This document shows positions 33,721-40,625 of a DNA stretch of 42,101 bases, piece by piece. Below the pieces are notes generated by a model. The model was given only the letters and a program-made list of their open reading frames with translations, was not told where the DNA came from and ran no database searches. Source of the DNA: GCA-003244245 sp038276315 (lineage in GTDB: Bacteria > Actinomycetota > Actinomycetes > Mycobacteriales > Pseudonocardiaceae); NCBI GenBank assembly GCA_038276315.1, contig JBBPZY010000273.1, positions 1 through 42,101 of the forward strand. The letters are read 5' to 3'. The position numbers and the translations under genes are program-made. Numbering within the stretch: the stretch's first letter is position 1; every line of letters starts with the position of its first letter.

Positions 33721-34569
33721 TCAGCGGTTCTGCCCGGCCGGCAGTTGCCGGAGTTCGGCGGCCATGTCCAGCCCGCCCAGCCAGCGGCGGGAGATTCCAC
33801 TGAGCGTGCCGTCGTCGATCATCGCCGCTAGCGCCTTGTCCACGGCCTGCTTGAAACGCGGGGAGTCCTTCCTGAACGACATCCCATTGATCTCGCGCTC
33901 GAGCAGCTGGCCCACCGGTTCCACTGGCAGTCCGTTGCGGTCGGCGAGGAAACTGCCCTGGAACCGGGACACCAGCATGGCGTCCACGCCGCCATGACCG
34001 AGGTCGGTGAACCCGAGCGTGGCGTTCTCGTAGGTCCGCACGTCGGCACCGGCGATCTTCTCCCGGGCCAGTTTCTCCTGGGTGGTCCCGGCCGACACCC
34101 CTACCCTGCGTCCCGCGAGATCGGACAGCCCGTTGATGGAGCGGTTGCCGGAGCGAACGAAGATCGAGACCCCGTTGACCTCGTAAGGGCGGGAGAAATC
34201 GACTTGCTCGCGGCGTTGGGGCGTAATCGTCTGACCCGAGATGACCATGTCGAAACGGTTCGCACGGACACCCTCGATGAAGCTCTGGAAGTTCGACGCG
34301 ATGAACTCAACCTTGCCCACGTTGAGCCGCCGGGCCAACTCGTTGGCGACGTCGACGTCGTAGCCCGTCGGCCGGGAGGCGGCGTCGAGGAAGCTCCACG
34401 GTGGGTTGGCCTCGGTCAACGCCACGCGAAGGGTGCCTGCATTCCGCACCCGGTCGAGCACGTCGCCGGCGGCCGCCGAACATGCAGAGGTGGCCATCAG
34501 CAGCGCGAGCAGCGCCGGAAGCAGGGGCAACAGCTGTCGGATCGAGCGGGACCGGGGGAATCTGGCCAT
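33721..34569 (-). CDS. amino-acid-binding lipoprotein of the ABC importer
   Basis: This family 3 extracellular solute-binding protein has 282 aa. The signal peptide has a hydrophobic core LLPLLPALLALLM and lipobox TSAC with Cys30, so it is a membrane-anchored lipoprotein. The body is typical: LRVALTEANPPWSFLDAASR, TGYDVDVANELARRL, DMVISGQTITPQRREQVDFS (with FSRPY), GRRVGVSAGTTQEKLAREK and VDAMLVSRFQGSFLAD. This family binds polar amino acids or cystine; the ligand is not decided by sequence. ATG 34569 has AGGAGG five bases upstream. The mRNA leader is about 130 bases, behind a near-consensus promoter. Confidence 0.92.
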   Translation of the reverse strand: MARFPRSRSIRQLLPLLPALLALLMATSACSAAAGDVLDRVRNAGTLRVALTEANPPWSFLDAASRPTGYDVDVANELARRLNVGKVEFIASNFQSFIEGVRANRFDMVISGQTITPQRREQVDFSRPYEVNGVSIFVRSGNRSINGLSDLAGRRVGVSAGTTQEKLAREKIAGADVRTYENATLGFTDLGHGGVDAMLVSRFQGSFLADRNGLPVEPVGQLLEREINGMSFRKDSPRFKQAVDKALAAMIDDGTLSGISRRWLGGLDMAAELRQLPAGQNR

Positions 34570-34707
34570 GTCGCCTCCTGGGGCGCGAACACGCCTGGTG
34601 CCCGTGTTGCCGTCGACCATGAATCACGCTGCTGCGTGGTCTACGGGCTACCCGTCCTGTCACCTTGCGTGTTTGCCTCGGCTGGATCTCCCCCAGTAGT
34701 GGTACTA
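34570..34707 (-). promoter_or_regulatory. about 130-base 5' leader of the importer operon
   Basis: Between the promoter and ATG 34569 the minus strand can form two small hairpins: ACGGG-tag-CCCGT and CACGC-agca-GCGTG. No known riboswitch was recognised, and no leader peptide with repeated Cys or other codons was found. The length leaves room for RNA-level control. Confidence 0.35.
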
Positions 34708-34736
34708 ACCTTATGCGGGTGTGGGGTATATGTCAA
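34708..34736 (-). promoter_or_regulatory. near-consensus promoter of the importer operon
   Basis: On the minus strand TTGACA (complement of 34731-34736) is followed after exactly 17 bases by TAAGGT (complement of 34708-34713). This is a strong primary-sigma promoter in an otherwise high-GC genome, placed in an AT-rich gap. Transcription would start near 34700. Confidence 0.8.
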
Positions 34737-34761
34737 CGATGCTGGATAGTCGCTATTACGT

Positions 34762-34783
34762 TAGGTAAGGATCAAATTACCTA
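34762..34783. promoter_or_regulatory. inverted repeat upstream of the importer promoter
   Basis: TAGGTAA (34762-34768) and TTACCTA (34777-34783) flank 8 bases, in the most AT-rich part of the region, about 26 bases upstream of the -35. The half-sites recall TTAGGT of DtxR/IdeR boxes, but the 8-base gap is too long for a standard 19-bp box. It may be a regulator site or a transcript hairpin after the methyltransferase gene region. Confidence 0.4.
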
Positions 34784-34856
34784 TCGTGTGAATATGCAGC
34801 TCGAACGTGTACGCGCAGCAAGGAGCCTATCGGTGCATTTGCATCCCTGGTGGCGG

Positions 34857-35624
34857 TTAGCGGGATCCGGTGCCCTTGTAGGCGGTGAGGCGGCGCAGTG
34901 GGATGCCCAGGTCGGCGCCGGCCCAGCTTTCGGCGACGCGCCGGGCGGCGGCCAGGCGCGCGGGGTCAACGTCGGGCAGGTACAGCGAGTTGAGCAGCAT
35001 CGCGCCGACGGCGGAGCTATCGACGGGGAAGACGAAGCGGCGCCGGGTGTCCTCGAGCGGTCGCAGGTCGTGGTCGGCGAACGCCGCGGTGGGCGATCTC
35101 AGCGCGGTGTCGTTGGGGTAGGACAGCCGGGTTTGGCGCAGGGCCAGCAGCAGCCGGGCGTAGCGCAGCGCGTCCCCGGCGGTCACCGGCCCGGTCGCGG
35201 GGAGGGTCGCGACCAGCACGCCGCCCGGCTGCAGGACCCGGGAAATCTCGGCGAGCACCGGGCGCAGCGGCATCAGCATCAACGCCATCGAGCAGCCAAC
35301 CGCCGCGACGCTGGCATCGGCCAGGGGCAGCGCGGTGGCGTCTGCCTGCAGGATCCTGGTTAGCCCTCGGCGGCGGGCGCCAGCCAGCTCGGCCGGGGAG
35401 AGGTCCACCACGACGCTGATGAGCGGGGCTGGCATCCGGACGGTTAGCGCGCCGTTGCCGCCCGCGAGGTCAAGCACCACTCCGGTGGCGGGGAGCCCTG
35501 CGATCAGCCACTGGTAGGGATCCAGGCCCGCGGAGTGGGCGCGGGTGAGGACCTGCTCGGTGATCCCGGGCCGCTCATCGTGGAACTGGTGCAGGAAGTC
35601 GCGCCACTCGCCCTCACCGCTCAC
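34857..35624 (-). CDS. class I SAM-dependent methyltransferase
   Basis: This Rossmann-fold methyltransferase of the UbiE/Methyltransf_11 type has 255 aa. It opens with GEWRDFLHQFHDERPGITEQ. SAM motif I is VVLDLAGGNGALTVRM (DLAGGNG, where GCGTG is common). Motif II region is VVVDLSPAELAGARRRG, with LQADATALPLADASVAAV and a motif III-like VLQPGGVLVATLPA. No substrate can be named. GTG 35624 is preferred because homology starts there, and GTG 35672 is the in-frame alternative; neither has a good Shine-Dalgarno sequence. It is divergent from cstR, sharing a gap of about 165 bases with the CstR-type operator. Confidence 0.85.
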   Translation of the reverse strand: MSGEGEWRDFLHQFHDERPGITEQVLTRAHSAGLDPYQWLIAGLPATGVVLDLAGGNGALTVRMPAPLISVVVDLSPAELAGARRRGLTRILQADATALPLADASVAAVGCSMALMLMPLRPVLAEISRVLQPGGVLVATLPATGPVTAGDALRYARLLLALRQTRLSYPNDTALRSPTAAFADHDLRPLEDTRRRFVFPVDSSAVGAMLLNSLYLPDVDPARLAAARRVAESWAGADLGIPLRRLTAYKGTGSR

Positions 35625-35746
35625 GAGTCTGCCGCGACCGCCCGCGACCACTGCTGGTGCATGAGCCGACACCGTAGCGCGCCGCCAGCACCCACGGCCG
35701 GTCCGCGCTTCCCGACACTTCGCGCGGCGTCGATCGGCAGGTTTGT

Positions 35747-35764
35747 ACTCCTACCTGTAGGGGT
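35747..35764 (+). promoter_or_regulatory. CstR/CsoR-type operator upstream of cstR
   Basis: ACTCCTAC-CT-GTAGGGGT is a near-perfect inverted repeat (7 of 8 pairs), with the G/C tracts typical of CsoR-family operators. It ends 24 bases before ATG 35789 and so probably overlaps the cstR promoter. Confidence 0.65.
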
Positions 35765-35788
35765 AAGTGCCGATTGGAAGGAGCGGCG

Positions 35789-36058
35789 ATGCGGATGGAT
35801 GGTGCGACGGTTGATGACGCGCTGGCTCGGCTGCGGCGGGTGGAGGGTCAGGTGGGCGGGATCATCCGGATGATCGAGGCGGAGCGGGAGTGCCGGGATG
35901 TGATCCACCAGATCGCCGCGGCGTCCAAGGCGCTGGATCAGGTGGGGTTCAAATTGTTGGCTAGCGGGTTGCGGCACTGCCTGCGTGATGAGGGGGCGGC
36001 GGTACCGGCTGGCTACAGCGAGGACGAGTGGGAGCGACTGTTCCTGCGGTTGGCCTGA
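35789..36058 (+). CDS. cstR: persulfide-sensing repressor CstR (CsoR family)
   Basis: This 89-aa DUF156 protein aligns residue for residue with the CsoR in this window. It keeps C35 (ERECRDVIH) and C64 (LRHCLRDE) but has Gly60 where CsoR has the copper-ligand His. Two Cys without the His is the CstR pattern: the pair forms di- or trisulfide links with persulfides and releases DNA. ATG 35789 has AAGGAG about six bases upstream; TTG 35774 is rejected. Directly downstream lies its expected target, a persulfide dioxygenase-rhodanese gene, so the operon probably answers to hydrogen sulfide or persulfide stress. Confidence 0.88.
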   Translation: MRMDGATVDDALARLRRVEGQVGGIIRMIEAERECRDVIHQIAAASKALDQVGFKLLASGLRHCLRDEGAAVPAGYSEDEWERLFLRLA

Positions 36059-36086
36059 CTGGACGACCCGGAAAGGTGATCAAGGA

Positions 36087-37484
36087 ATGTGGTTTCAGCA
36101 GTTCTACTTGGAAAGCCTAGGACACGCCTCCTACCTGCTCGGGGATGAGAAAACCGGGCAGGCGCTGGTGTTCGACCCCCGTCGCGACGTTGAGGTCTAC
36201 ACCGGGGCCGCGCGGGCGCAGGGGCTGCGGATTGCCTACGCCGCCGACTCCCACGGCCACAACGACTACCTGTCAGGGCTGAGCGAGCTGGCGGCCCGGG
36301 AGCCGGAGCTACAGGTGTGGGGGTCGGCGACCGGCGGGTTGGGCTATGCGCACCGGCCGCTCAAGGATGGCGAGGTCATCGAGATCGGCGATGTGGGCAT
36401 CGAGGTACTGCACACCCCCGGGCACACTCCCGAGCACCTCAGCCTGCTGATCTACGACCGCTCGGCCAGCGCGGACATCCCCACGTTGCTGCTCTCCGGT
36501 GGGGCGTTGCTGGTAGGGGACCTCGCGCGGCCCGACCTGCTCGGCGGCCCTGAGCAGGCCCGCCAGGCTGGGCAGGTGTTCTGCGACACCGTCCAGACCA
36601 AGCTGCTCACCCTGCCTGAGCACGTGGAGGTTTTTCCCACCCACGTCGCGGGGTCGCTGTGTGGGGGCAACATCGGCTCTCGGCTGTCGACGACGGTGGG
36701 CTACGAACGCCGAACAAACCCGATCCTGGCCGAGGTCGACTCGAAGGACGGCTTCGTGCAGGAGTGCCTGCGGTTGGACAACCTACCTGCGGTGCCGCCG
36801 TACTGGCGGCGGATGCGTACCCAGAACCTGGCCGGAGTGAGGCTGCTCGGGGTGCTCGCCGAACCTCCCCCGCTGACCGTCACCGAGTTCACCGAGCAGC
36901 AGAACAACGGCGCGCTGGTCCTGGACACGCGCGCGCCGGAGGCCTTCGGTGGTGCCCACGTCCCCGGCGCGCTCAACGTCGGGCTCGGCTCGGCGTTCGC
37001 CACCTGGGCTGGCACCGTACTACCCGATCAGGCAGGTGTGCTACTCGTGCTCGACCGGCCCGATGACCTGTGGAAGGTCAGCTGGCAGCTGCTGCGCATC
37101 GGCTACCCCCTGCCGCGGGGCTGGCTGCGCGGCGGCAGGGCGGGATGGCGCACCGCCGCACTCCCGGTCAAGAGCACTCCGCAGATCACCGTGCACGAAC
37201 TCAAGGCGCGCCTGCAGCGCGGCGAGATCAACCTGCTGGACGTGCGCCAACCCGACGAGTGGCACGCCGGGCACGTCAACGGCGCCAACTACATCACCGG
37301 AGCCGAATTGCCCGACCGGCTCGAGGAGGTGCCCAGGGACCGACCGCTCGCGGTCACCTGCGGCAGCGGGTACCGCTCCTCGGTCGCGGCCAGCCTTCTC
37401 ACCCACCACGACCACCCCGATGTCGTGAACGTGACTGGCGGCATGACTGCTTGGAACAACGCCGGCTACCCCCTGGAACAGTAA
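36087..37484 (+). CDS. cstB: persulfide dioxygenase-rhodanese fusion (CstB-like)
   Basis: This 465-aa enzyme oxidises low-molecular-weight persulfides and handles the sulfur to give thiosulfate. Residues 1-240 are an ETHE1-like metallo-beta-lactamase domain. Iron ligands fit H56-x-H58-x-D60 (ADSHGHNDYLSG), H113 in HTPGHTPEH, and D145 in LLVGDLARPDL. A rhodanese-like domain (about 260-345, LVLDTRAPEAFGGAHVPGAL) has no active Cys and is degenerate. The second rhodanese domain (about 365-465) has C425 in VTCGSGYRSSVAA. This three-domain layout matches CstB. ATG 36087 has AAGGA close upstream (CAAGGA-ATG). The longer in-frame ORF overlapping cstR is rejected. Confidence 0.9.
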   Translation: MWFQQFYLESLGHASYLLGDEKTGQALVFDPRRDVEVYTGAARAQGLRIAYAADSHGHNDYLSGLSELAAREPELQVWGSATGGLGYAHRPLKDGEVIEIGDVGIEVLHTPGHTPEHLSLLIYDRSASADIPTLLLSGGALLVGDLARPDLLGGPEQARQAGQVFCDTVQTKLLTLPEHVEVFPTHVAGSLCGGNIGSRLSTTVGYERRTNPILAEVDSKDGFVQECLRLDNLPAVPPYWRRMRTQNLAGVRLLGVLAEPPPLTVTEFTEQQNNGALVLDTRAPEAFGGAHVPGALNVGLGSAFATWAGTVLPDQAGVLLVLDRPDDLWKVSWQLLRIGYPLPRGWLRGGRAGWRTAALPVKSTPQITVHELKARLQRGEINLLDVRQPDEWHAGHVNGANYITGAELPDRLEEVPRDRPLAVTCGSGYRSSVAASLLTHHDHPDVVNVTGGMTAWNNAGYPLEQ

Positions 37485-37636
37485 GGACAAGCGCCGACAC
37501 GTCCGCCGACAGCCCCGATACGCCGGACCGAGCGGTCATTGCAGATCCTCGACCAGCCCGATGCAGGCGGCGAGGTTGATCACGACGAACCACGGCGACC
37601 CATCAGCGGAAACCGAAATCTCGAAAGGACCATGAG

Positions 37637-38155
37637 ATGCACAACGTCAACCTGGCCGCGCTCGAACAGACCGTTGAGAAGGGCCGCGCCGACCCCGGGG
37701 CGCTGCGTCAGCCGGTCAACCTCAGCGGAGAGTGGCAGGTCGAGCAGGGCGCTCCACAGTTCCGGGGCACGATCTCCCACCCCACCGGGGAGGTGGAGTT
37801 CGCCTGCGACTTCCCCCCACCGATGGGCGGCAACGGTGCCGCGCCCAACCCACTCGTCTACTGCCTTTGGGGCGGGATCGCCTGCTACGCCATGACCTAC
37901 GCCACCGAGGCCGCCCGCGACAACGTCGCGCTCACCGCGCTCCGCGGCAGGATCACCACCGAGGTCGACCAAACCCGCTCGCTGGGCCTCACCTGCAACC
38001 CCCCGGTCGAGCAGATCACTTGGTCGCTCCAGGTCGAATCAGATGAACTGGCGGAGGCGCTGCAAAAAATCAAGACCCGCGCCGACGAGCGCTGCCCTGG
38101 CGTGTATTGCATGCGCAACCCCATAGCGCTGACTACCGAGCTGGTCCCCGCCTAG
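37637..38155 (+). CDS. OsmC/Ohr-family protein
   Basis: This 172-aa protein has the OsmC fold. A strand-rich N-terminal half (GTISHPTGEVEFACDFPPPM, PNPLVYCLWGGIACYAMTYA with the first redox Cys on the central helix) is followed by LTALRGRITTEVDQTRSLGL and a late Cys in DERCPGVYCMRNPIAL. OsmC proteins reduce organic hydroperoxides, and some act on persulfides. Its place after cstR-cstB suggests a sulfur-related role; that is inference from context. ATG 37637 has AAAGGA eight bases upstream. An overlapping ATG at 37632 is in another frame. The gap to cstB is 152 bases. Confidence 0.85.
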   Translation: MHNVNLAALEQTVEKGRADPGALRQPVNLSGEWQVEQGAPQFRGTISHPTGEVEFACDFPPPMGGNGAAPNPLVYCLWGGIACYAMTYATEAARDNVALTALRGRITTEVDQTRSLGLTCNPPVEQITWSLQVESDELAEALQKIKTRADERCPGVYCMRNPIALTTELVPA

Positions 38156-38254
38156 GTGCCGACGAGCCACCAGCCGGGACGGCGCTAAAACGCGAGATAA
38201 ACGATCCCGGACAGCCCTTGCGGCGCGTTCCCGATTCGTTCACATTCTAGTCCC

Positions 38255-38858
38255 GTGTCCCTGGCTGGTCGCTATGATGCCCTCAATGCTGCGCTGTTCG
38301 CCCCCTCAGGCGGCAGCCGGCGTCTGAGGCGATCGGCTCGTGGGCGCCCTCGACGTGCGTCCCGGCCAGCGCGTCCTGGAGCTGGGTTGCGGTACCGGGC
38401 AAGTGACCGCGGAGCTCCTGGCCGGTGGCGCCGACGTCGTTGCTGTCGACGCCTTGCCGGCCATGCTGGACGGGGCAAGGAGACGTGCCCCTGGAGCAAC
38501 GTATGTTCACGGCGACGTTCTCCTCGCAGAACTCGGCGGCGGCTACCACCGGGTGGTTCTGTCGTTCCTCTTGCACAACTTCGACCAGAATTCGCGAGTC
38601 CGGCTGCTTCGGCGAGCAGCAGCGGCCCTGGCGGGCGGTGGCCGCGTGGGCATCCTTGACTAGACCTTGCCGCCGGGCCGCCTCTCCGGTCCGGCGTGGC
38701 GATGGTTCCTCGGCCACCTGGAGCCCGCAGCCTCTGTTTCGCAACTACTCGACGGGGGCCTCGACGACGACCTCGCCAGCGCAGGTCTCACCATCCACTA
38801 CCGCCGAACAGTCGCGGCACGGCGATGTCTGATCCTCGACGCGCGTCGGACGCTGTAG
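38255..38858 (+). pseudogene. class I SAM methyltransferase, broken by a frameshift and an in-frame TAG
   Basis: GTG 38255 opens VSLAGRYDALNAALFAPSGG and SRRLR, then the frame is lost near 38325-38330. The next frame reads GALDVRPGQRVLELGCGTGQ (SAM motif I), VVAVDALPAMLDGARRRAPG, then VVLSFLLHNFDQNSRVRLL and AAALAGGGRVGILD before TAG 38661-38663. After the stop the same frame continues LPPGRLSGPAWRWFLGHLEP to TAA-equivalent end at 38858 with the normal family C-terminus. The TAG is one base from CAG or TGG. Two separate lesions make a pseudogene likely. Confidence 0.8.
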
Positions 38859-38954
38859 CCCTCCCGTTCCCGACAGGTATGCCAGGGGAACCTCGGTGTC
38901 GGCATCGGTGGATCGCCGAAGTTCTCGCCGTTCGCGTCGTGCACTGACGGGTAA

Positions 38955-38993
38955 CTGGGGGCGTCGGGTCGTCCCTTGGCGCGGCGCCCCCAG
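38955..38993. terminator. bidirectional hairpin between convergent genes
   Basis: CTGGGGGCG (38955-38963) pairs perfectly with CGCCCCCAG (38985-38993), with up to three more inner pairs. It lies between the plus-strand methyltransferase relic and the minus-strand NlpC/P60 gene, about 60 bases past the latter's stop. No T-run follows. The rest of 38859-39054 shows no gene. Confidence 0.6.
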
Positions 38994-39054
38994 GCGAGCA
39001 GGCGGCGATGTCGTTGGCTCGCGGGATAACGATGAGGTGGGAGATAGGCATCTA

Positions 39055-40128
39055 TCAGCCGATCCGGCTCATCGCGGTGACCTGGCGCCATGGCACCAGG
39101 GAGACCTTTACCACGTCGCCGCTCTGTGGTGCGTTCACGTAACGCCCGTCACCGACGTACATACCGATGTGGGTGATCGGGGAGTACAGCGCGATCAGGT
39201 CGCCCGGCTGAAGCTGGGACTGGCTGATGTTGCGACCCATCCGCGCCTGCTCCTGGGCTGAGTGCGGCAGACCCCGCATGCCGGCCTGCTCGAAGGCCCA
39301 CTTCACCAGCCCCGAGCAGTCGAACGTGGCCGGGCCACCACCGCCCCAGACATAAGGCGAACCCTGCTTACTCAGCGCGGCTCGCACCGCTTGGACCGCG
39401 GCACCGCTACCCACCACGTTGATCGGAAAGCGAATGTCACCGCCGGAAGTATAGGAGGCCCGCTCCTGGCGACTGAGCTGCGCCAGGCGCTGCTTGACGA
39501 CCTCGATCTGACGGTCCATCTCGGTGCGAGAACGGGTCAGGTCGCCTTCGAGCCGCGCGGCATCGTGTTCAGCTTGGCCAGCCCGCGCCGCCGCGTCGTT
39601 GGCCGAGAGCTCTGCCTGCTGGGCCTGCGCGACGGCGCCGGTGAGCCGGTCCAGGGCCTGCTTGTTGTCCACCGCGAGGATGTCCAGCGCGGACATCTGG
39701 TCCAGCAAATCCTGGGGCGAGTCACTGACCAGCAGAGCGGCCAACCCGTTGAGTCGCGCACCCTGGACTGACGCGTTGGTCAACCTGTCGACTTGACCGC
39801 GGTACTGCTCCTGGATGGCCCTGGCCCGTTCTGCGGCGGCGGCAGCGGCGGTGGCATCAGATCTGGCCCGCTCCAGGTCGGCACGGCGCGAATTCACCTG
39901 ATCGCGGGCGTAGTTCCACCGCTCGGTCAGCACCTCAGCCTGCCGGCTCAGCTCGGCAAGCTGCTTCACCGCAGTCGGGGCGTCTCCGGGCGGTGCGGGG
40001 TCGGCGGTGGCCACAGCCGACATCAAAGTGACCAGGGCAACCACGGTGACGGCAGTCATCGCTGCCGAGACACAGCGCTTCGCAACCCCGGGCCTCAGGA
40101 CACCGGGCTTCAGAGGATGCGGCGACAC
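39055..40128 (-). CDS. secreted NlpC/P60 peptidoglycan endopeptidase
   Basis: This cell-wall hydrolase of the RipA/RipC type is expected to cut D-Glu-mDAP links in stem peptides. The 357-aa protein has a signal peptide (AAMTAVTVVALVTLMSAVATA, cleavage near residue 43). A long coiled coil follows (about 55-235, LAELSRQAEVLTERW to VVKQRLAQLSRQER) that may hold the enzyme inactive. The C-terminal catalytic domain has Cys in ATFDCSGLVKWAFEQAGM, His in SPITHIGMYVGDG and the third polar residue near NAPQSGDVV. GTG 40128 has AAGGAGA about 11 bases upstream. A ydaO-type riboswitch in the leader ties expression to c-di-AMP. Confidence 0.92.
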   Translation of the reverse strand: MSPHPLKPGVLRPGVAKRCVSAAMTAVTVVALVTLMSAVATADPAPPGDAPTAVKQLAELSRQAEVLTERWNYARDQVNSRRADLERARSDATAAAAAAERARAIQEQYRGQVDRLTNASVQGARLNGLAALLVSDSPQDLLDQMSALDILAVDNKQALDRLTGAVAQAQQAELSANDAAARAGQAEHDAARLEGDLTRSRTEMDRQIEVVKQRLAQLSRQERASYTSGGDIRFPINVVGSGAAVQAVRAALSKQGSPYVWGGGGPATFDCSGLVKWAFEQAGMRGLPHSAQEQARMGRNISQSQLQPGDLIALYSPITHIGMYVGDGRYVNAPQSGDVVKVSLVPWRQVTAMSRIG

Positions 40129-40142
40129 GTCGCGGCTGTCTC

Positions 40143-40310
40143 CTTCTTCCCTTGGACCGCCTACCGGTCCTACCTGACGAGTTCGGGCCGGGAGTGGACG
40201 CAAGCCCTACCGGGAGGGCGCGAGCGCACACCCGGATTCACCAGGAAAAGGTGGGTCCCCGGCCCGGCTGTCAGACACAGCCGATTCGGCGGCGACCTGC
40301 GTTGCCACCC
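40143..40310 (-). promoter_or_regulatory. c-di-AMP riboswitch (ydaO-yuaA type)
   Basis: On the minus strand the leader of the NlpC/P60 gene contains GGGGACCCACC, then CCTGGTGAATCCG, and after a variable GC-rich hairpin CCCGAACTCGTCAGGTAGG and GGTAGGCGG. These conserved blocks, in this order, belong to the actinobacterial ydaO-yuaA class, which binds cyclic di-AMP. The 5' limit is approximate. The ribosome binding site (AAGGAGA) follows within 20 bases. In this class ligand binding usually turns the downstream gene off, which suits cell-wall hydrolases. Confidence 0.88.
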
Positions 40311-40343
40311 CGGCTGGGAGGCACCTACCGCAAGGTCTCGGGA

Positions 40344-40372
40344 AGATTACGAAAGGGTGCCGATACTGTCAC
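40344..40372 (-). promoter_or_regulatory. promoter of the riboswitch-NlpC/P60 transcript
   Basis: On the minus strand GTGACA (complement of 40367-40372) and TAATCT (complement of 40344-40349) are separated by exactly 17 bases. The start would fall near 40337, giving a leader of about 210 bases that contains the riboswitch. Confidence 0.7.
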
Positions 40373-40625
40373 CACCGGCGCGCCAGTGATGGGGCCAAGC
40401 GGCCTCTGGGCACGATGGACGTCACCGCAACCAGGACCAGCGTTCGGCCCCGCCGATCAGCTCACGTGCCATCTAAACCACTCGCCCTCGGTTGCGGACC
40501 GCTCAGCGCCGCTGCGCCAGATGAGCGCGCCGATCAGTTGCAGGCGGGGCACCATGCCGATCATCACCTCGATGCACGCCGGGCTTAAGGCTGGGGCGGC
40601 TGGGCAGGCGCGCAACGGCGGGCCG
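40373..40625. other. intergenic stretch between the NlpC/P60 promoter and the L,D-transpeptidase relic
   Basis: No gene is recognised. A minus-strand frame ending at 40457 (segment MVPRLQLIGALIWRSGAERS) has a protein-like look but no start of its own and no family match. No strong hairpin with a T-run marks the end of the transpeptidase transcript. Confidence 0.4.

Noticed and set aside
34570..34707. Importer leader considered as a SAM or cysteine-type riboswitch or leader-peptide attenuator
   Set aside because: No conserved riboswitch core and no run of Cys or Met codons in a leader ORF could be found.
34762..34783. Palindrome considered as an IdeR/DtxR iron box
   Set aside because: The half-sites are similar, but the arms are too far apart for the 19-bp box.
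37536..37609. Minus-strand segment between cstB and the OsmC gene reading SPWFVVINLAACIGLVEDLQ then stop
   Set aside because: It looks protein-like but is under 30 codons, has no start of its own and runs antisense to the OsmC leader; it could be a relic, but the support is too weak.
40457..40625. Minus-strand frame with MVPRLQLIGALIWRSGAERS
   Set aside because: It has no ribosome binding site, no family match and depends on frame continuity with the transpeptidase shadow.
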